Origin: Sphingobacteriales bacterium
Lineage (GTDB): Bacteria > Bacteroidota > Bacteroidia > AKYH767-A > OLB10
Direction: 5' to 3'
Length of the DNA stretch: 52,793 nucleotides
Assembly (NCBI GenBank): GCA_021299095.1
Contig: JAJTFW010000006.1
Span: 1 to 52,793 of the forward strand
The position numbers and the translations under genes were made by a program. The notes under the pieces are model-generated. The model saw only the letters and a program-made list of their open reading frames with translations, had not been told where the DNA came from and ran no database searches. This document shows, in pieces, positions 50,898-52,793 of the stretch (position 1 is its first letter; each line of letters starts with the position of its first letter).

Positions 50898-51140
50898 ATG
50901 AACCGAATGATCATCAAGTTAGTGATCGTTCTGATTGGAAGTCCTTTTTGTCTATTCGGACAGATCCATTGGACACACTTCAACGGTAGTTCAGGTAACG
51001 ATGGCTCAGCCGGCATACATCGCATGGTGAATGGCGATGTGGTTACCGCTTCCTGGTTTTCATCGCTTATAAACATTGGAACACAAACGCTCAATACAGC
51101 TGGAGGTGCCGATGTTCTCCTTGTTTCTTGTCAAGATTGA
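50898..51140 (+). CDS. N-terminal fragment of a frameshifted SBBP-like surface protein
   Basis: 80 aa from the ATG at 50898 to a TGA at 51138. It has a signal peptide (about 1-20, LVIVLIGSPFCLFGQ), then IHWTHFNGSSGNDGSAGIHRM and NTAGGADVLLV, the start of a beta-propeller repeat. After that it reads into a short out-of-frame tail (SCQD). The missing remainder continues without a break in the frame one base further on (51112-52793). A 7-bp near-duplication at 51118-51131 accounts exactly for the shift. Confidence 0.75.
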   Translation: MNRMIIKLVIVLIGSPFCLFGQIHWTHFNGSSGNDGSAGIHRMVNGDVVTASWFSSLINIGTQTLNTAGGADVLLVSCQD

Positions 51141-52793
51141 CGCTGCAGGAAATATACTATGGGCTATTTCGGCAGGAGGTGCATTGAATGACCAAGCCTC
51201 GGCAATAGCAGTTAATGCATCCGGTAAGGTGGCAGTCTCTGGTGCCTTCATGGGAAATGCGCAGTTTGGAAGCAATACACTCAATAGTCAGGTTGACCCA
51301 CAGACCGGATTCCCTTCGCAGGATGTTTTTGTGGCTGTTTATTCAACATCTGGAATCCTCGACTGGATCAAACAGGGCTCTGGTCCATATGCCGATCGTG
51401 GGACCAGTGTGGCAATCGGCCCTCTTGACGAAGTATATGTTTGTGGGCAATATTCGGATACGTTGGTGTTCGATGCCGTTCATCCCGGTACTGCACAAAA
51501 CGCTGTATTTCTCATCCGATTTTCAGCAAATGGAACAGAGGAGTGGTTCAACAATGTAACCGGTGGTGGATCAACCCGGGCTCGCGCACTCACATTTATT
51601 CCACCTGCTTCGCTAATCATGGCTGGTGATTGCAGTGGAAACGCACTCTTCAGTTCAAATCCTCAGTACCTATTAACGCATCCATATCCGTACAGGACTT
51701 TTGTAGCACGCTACACCACAGCCGGTCAACTTCGGTGGGTTCACGCTGATGGTTCATTACAGCCTCTTGAGACCGCTGTAGTCAGTCCTGATGGACTAGG
51801 AGGGGTTGTATACGGCGGAACCTTTAAATGCACCATGAACGAGTTTGCGGATCAGTATGGCCAGGGTGTTTTCAATTCCGTTGGATTCCGAGATTTATTC
51901 ATTGCAAGGGTAGATTCAACCGGATCGCGTTTGTGGAGTCGGCAGTTGGGTGGACCTGCAGATGATGACCTAAGGGGATTAACGTGTGTTGCGCCTGATA
52001 TCCCTTTAATCGCAGGCGAATTCCGGACACAATTCAACTTTACGTCCACCAATACGTTTCTACACTATGAAAACACCTTGGGCTTATCCTCGCCGAATAC
52101 AAGTCCATTTTGTGGCGACCCTGAGTATGGAAATATGCGCAGTAGGAGTTCATTGGGAGGAACAGATGTCTTCTACGGAACATTCATAGACCTTGCACGA
52201 TTGCCCTATGATTATTACGACCGAAACGGATCCACCTGCACACCCGATCCCTTGTTAGGTTGTGTTTCCATTAGTCTGGTCGATAATGCTTGTCAAAAGC
52301 CTGTAGTACCCGTTTGTGGCACGCAGGTTTTGAGTGCAAACACCCGAAACGCTCTTGATTATCAAAGCACACCAGGCCCGACCTTCGATTTTTTATGGAG
52401 CAATGGTGCTACATCGAAAACAATTGTAGCCAATAACAGTGGTGCATATACCCTCACAGCGACTTCACGCGATGGGTGCTATTCTTTTACGGATAGCGCT
52501 ACTGTAGCACTGTTGCCTATCCCCGTTCTTCCGACTCTGAGTGATAGCAAGAATATAAACTTAAATACATCTACGCCAAGCCCCGTTATTTTATGTGCAC
52601 CGGACAGCGTCACATTTTTTGCGACCAATATTCCCTTAGGAGTCACTGTAAATTGGCTTGTTGGTGCTACGTTAACAAGTGGTGATTCTGTCACAGTATC
52701 TGCAAGCGGTCAGTTCGCTACGGTTGTTCGCGCGCGTTACACAAATGCTCAAGGGTGTATTTCAGAAATCAGCGTTGTGGTCCGATTTGATGC
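51112..52793 (+). CDS. SBBP/beta-propeller surface protein, remainder of the frameshifted gene (3' end missing)
   Basis: Open with no stop from an ATG at 51112 (FSLFLVKIDAAGN) to the window end, 560 codons. Repeats of the SBBP/delta-60 type are seen up to about nt 52180: DVFVAVYSTSGILDWIKQG, DLFIARVDSTGSRLWSRQLGG and linking V-G-- strands such as VYVCGQYSDTLVFD. From about 52250 the pattern changes to cysteine-containing Ig-like segments (FLWSNGATSKTIVANNSGAY), as before a CHU_C or T9SS tail. This part has no signal peptide of its own; it belongs to the fragment at 50898. The ATG at 51112 may be only fortuitous. Full length and C-terminal domain lie outside the window. Confidence 0.75.
   Translation, partial: MFSLFLVKIDAAGNILWAISAGGALNDQASAIAVNASGKVAVSGAFMGNAQFGSNTLNSQVDPQTGFPSQDVFVAVYSTSGILDWIKQGSGPYADRGTSVAIGPLDEVYVCGQYSDTLVFDAVHPGTAQNAVFLIRFSANGTEEWFNNVTGGGSTRARALTFIPPASLIMAGDCSGNALFSSNPQYLLTHPYPYRTFVARYTTAGQLRWVHADGSLQPLETAVVSPDGLGGVVYGGTFKCTMNEFADQYGQGVFNSVGFRDLFIARVDSTGSRLWSRQLGGPADDDLRGLTCVAPDIPLIAGEFRTQFNFTSTNTFLHYENTLGLSSPNTSPFCGDPEYGNMRSRSSLGGTDVFYGTFIDLARLPYDYYDRNGSTCTPDPLLGCVSISLVDNACQKPVVPVCGTQVLSANTRNALDYQSTPGPTFDFLWSNGATSKTIVANNSGAYTLTATSRDGCYSFTDSATVALLPIPVLPTLSDSKNINLNTSTPSPVILCAPDSVTFFATNIPLGVTVNWLVGATLTSGDSVTVSASGQFATVVRARYTNAQGCISEISVVVRFD
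51118..51131 (+). repeat. 7-bp imperfect tandem duplication at the frameshift
   Basis: TCCTTGT (51118-51124) directly followed by TTCTTGT (51125-51131), 6 of 7 bases alike. Removing one copy joins the two reading frames as ADVLLVKIDAAGN. Confidence 0.75.

Overview
The window comes from a Bacteroidota genome of mid GC content. The evidence is two proteins with the gliding-motility/CHU_C C-terminal domain used by the type IX secretion system (T9SS), a PorP/SprF-family protein, a T9SS type A sorting tail, a hemD-DUF4271 pair, and recurrent TAnnTTTG-type -7 promoter elements in place of Shine-Dalgarno sites. Order or genus cannot be fixed from the sequence. Both ends cut through long open frames for surface proteins (SprB-repeat protein on the left, SBBP/beta-propeller-like protein on the right).

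Layout. 1-2980: C-terminal part of an SprB-repeat adhesin. 2966-5312 (minus): cobalamin riboswitch, BtuB-like TonB receptor and a coupled 66-aa membrane protein. Divergent from it are meaB (chaperone of B12-dependent methylmalonyl-CoA mutase) and a carboxypeptidase-regulatory-domain protein. 7628-15084 (minus): a tightly packed run of nine genes (YdcF/ElyC-like, DUF4271, hemD, rnpA, yidD, S41 C-terminal protease, O-antigen ligase, TPR protein, MazG/PRA-PH-like). 15140-18123 (plus): M1 aminopeptidase lipoprotein and a probable beta-barrel protein, each followed by a terminator-like hairpin. 18310-22613: a small polysaccharide cluster of a Wzc-like co-polymerase with a degenerate kinase domain, an unrecognised 246-aa protein and a GT4-like glycosyltransferase. 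22725-27693: NHL-propeller/CHU_C protein coupled to a PorP/SprF protein fused to an OmpA-like domain. 27731-33924: M28 peptidase, omega-amidase plus methionine/glutamine-type aminotransferase, divergent MarR regulator, secreted PHB-type esterase coupled to an AI-2E-family permease. 33932-39805: a 1214-aa NtrY-like histidine kinase, a biotin carrier protein, a Tat-exported superoxide dismutase and an OmpA lipoprotein. 39952-50882: an operon-like series (sugar MFS permease, GH20 hexosaminidase, GH2 beta-mannosidase, GH92 alpha-mannosidase, Tat-exported glycosylasparaginase, CutC). 50898-52793: a surface protein whose reading frame is broken by a 7-bp near-duplication.

How the genes fit together. 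The 40-51 kb operon contains the exo-acting steps needed to take a high-mannose or trimmed N-glycan down to GlcNAc-Asn and then split that bond, followed by a GlcNAc-type permease. This resembles lysosomal N-glycoprotein breakdown, and there is no SusC/SusD pair or endoglycosidase. CutC, usually called a copper protein, is 4 bp behind the glycosylasparaginase, which suggests a metabolic role. In most divergent gene pairs the -7 element sits only 3-5 nt before the start codon, which predicts leaderless or nearly leaderless mRNAs.
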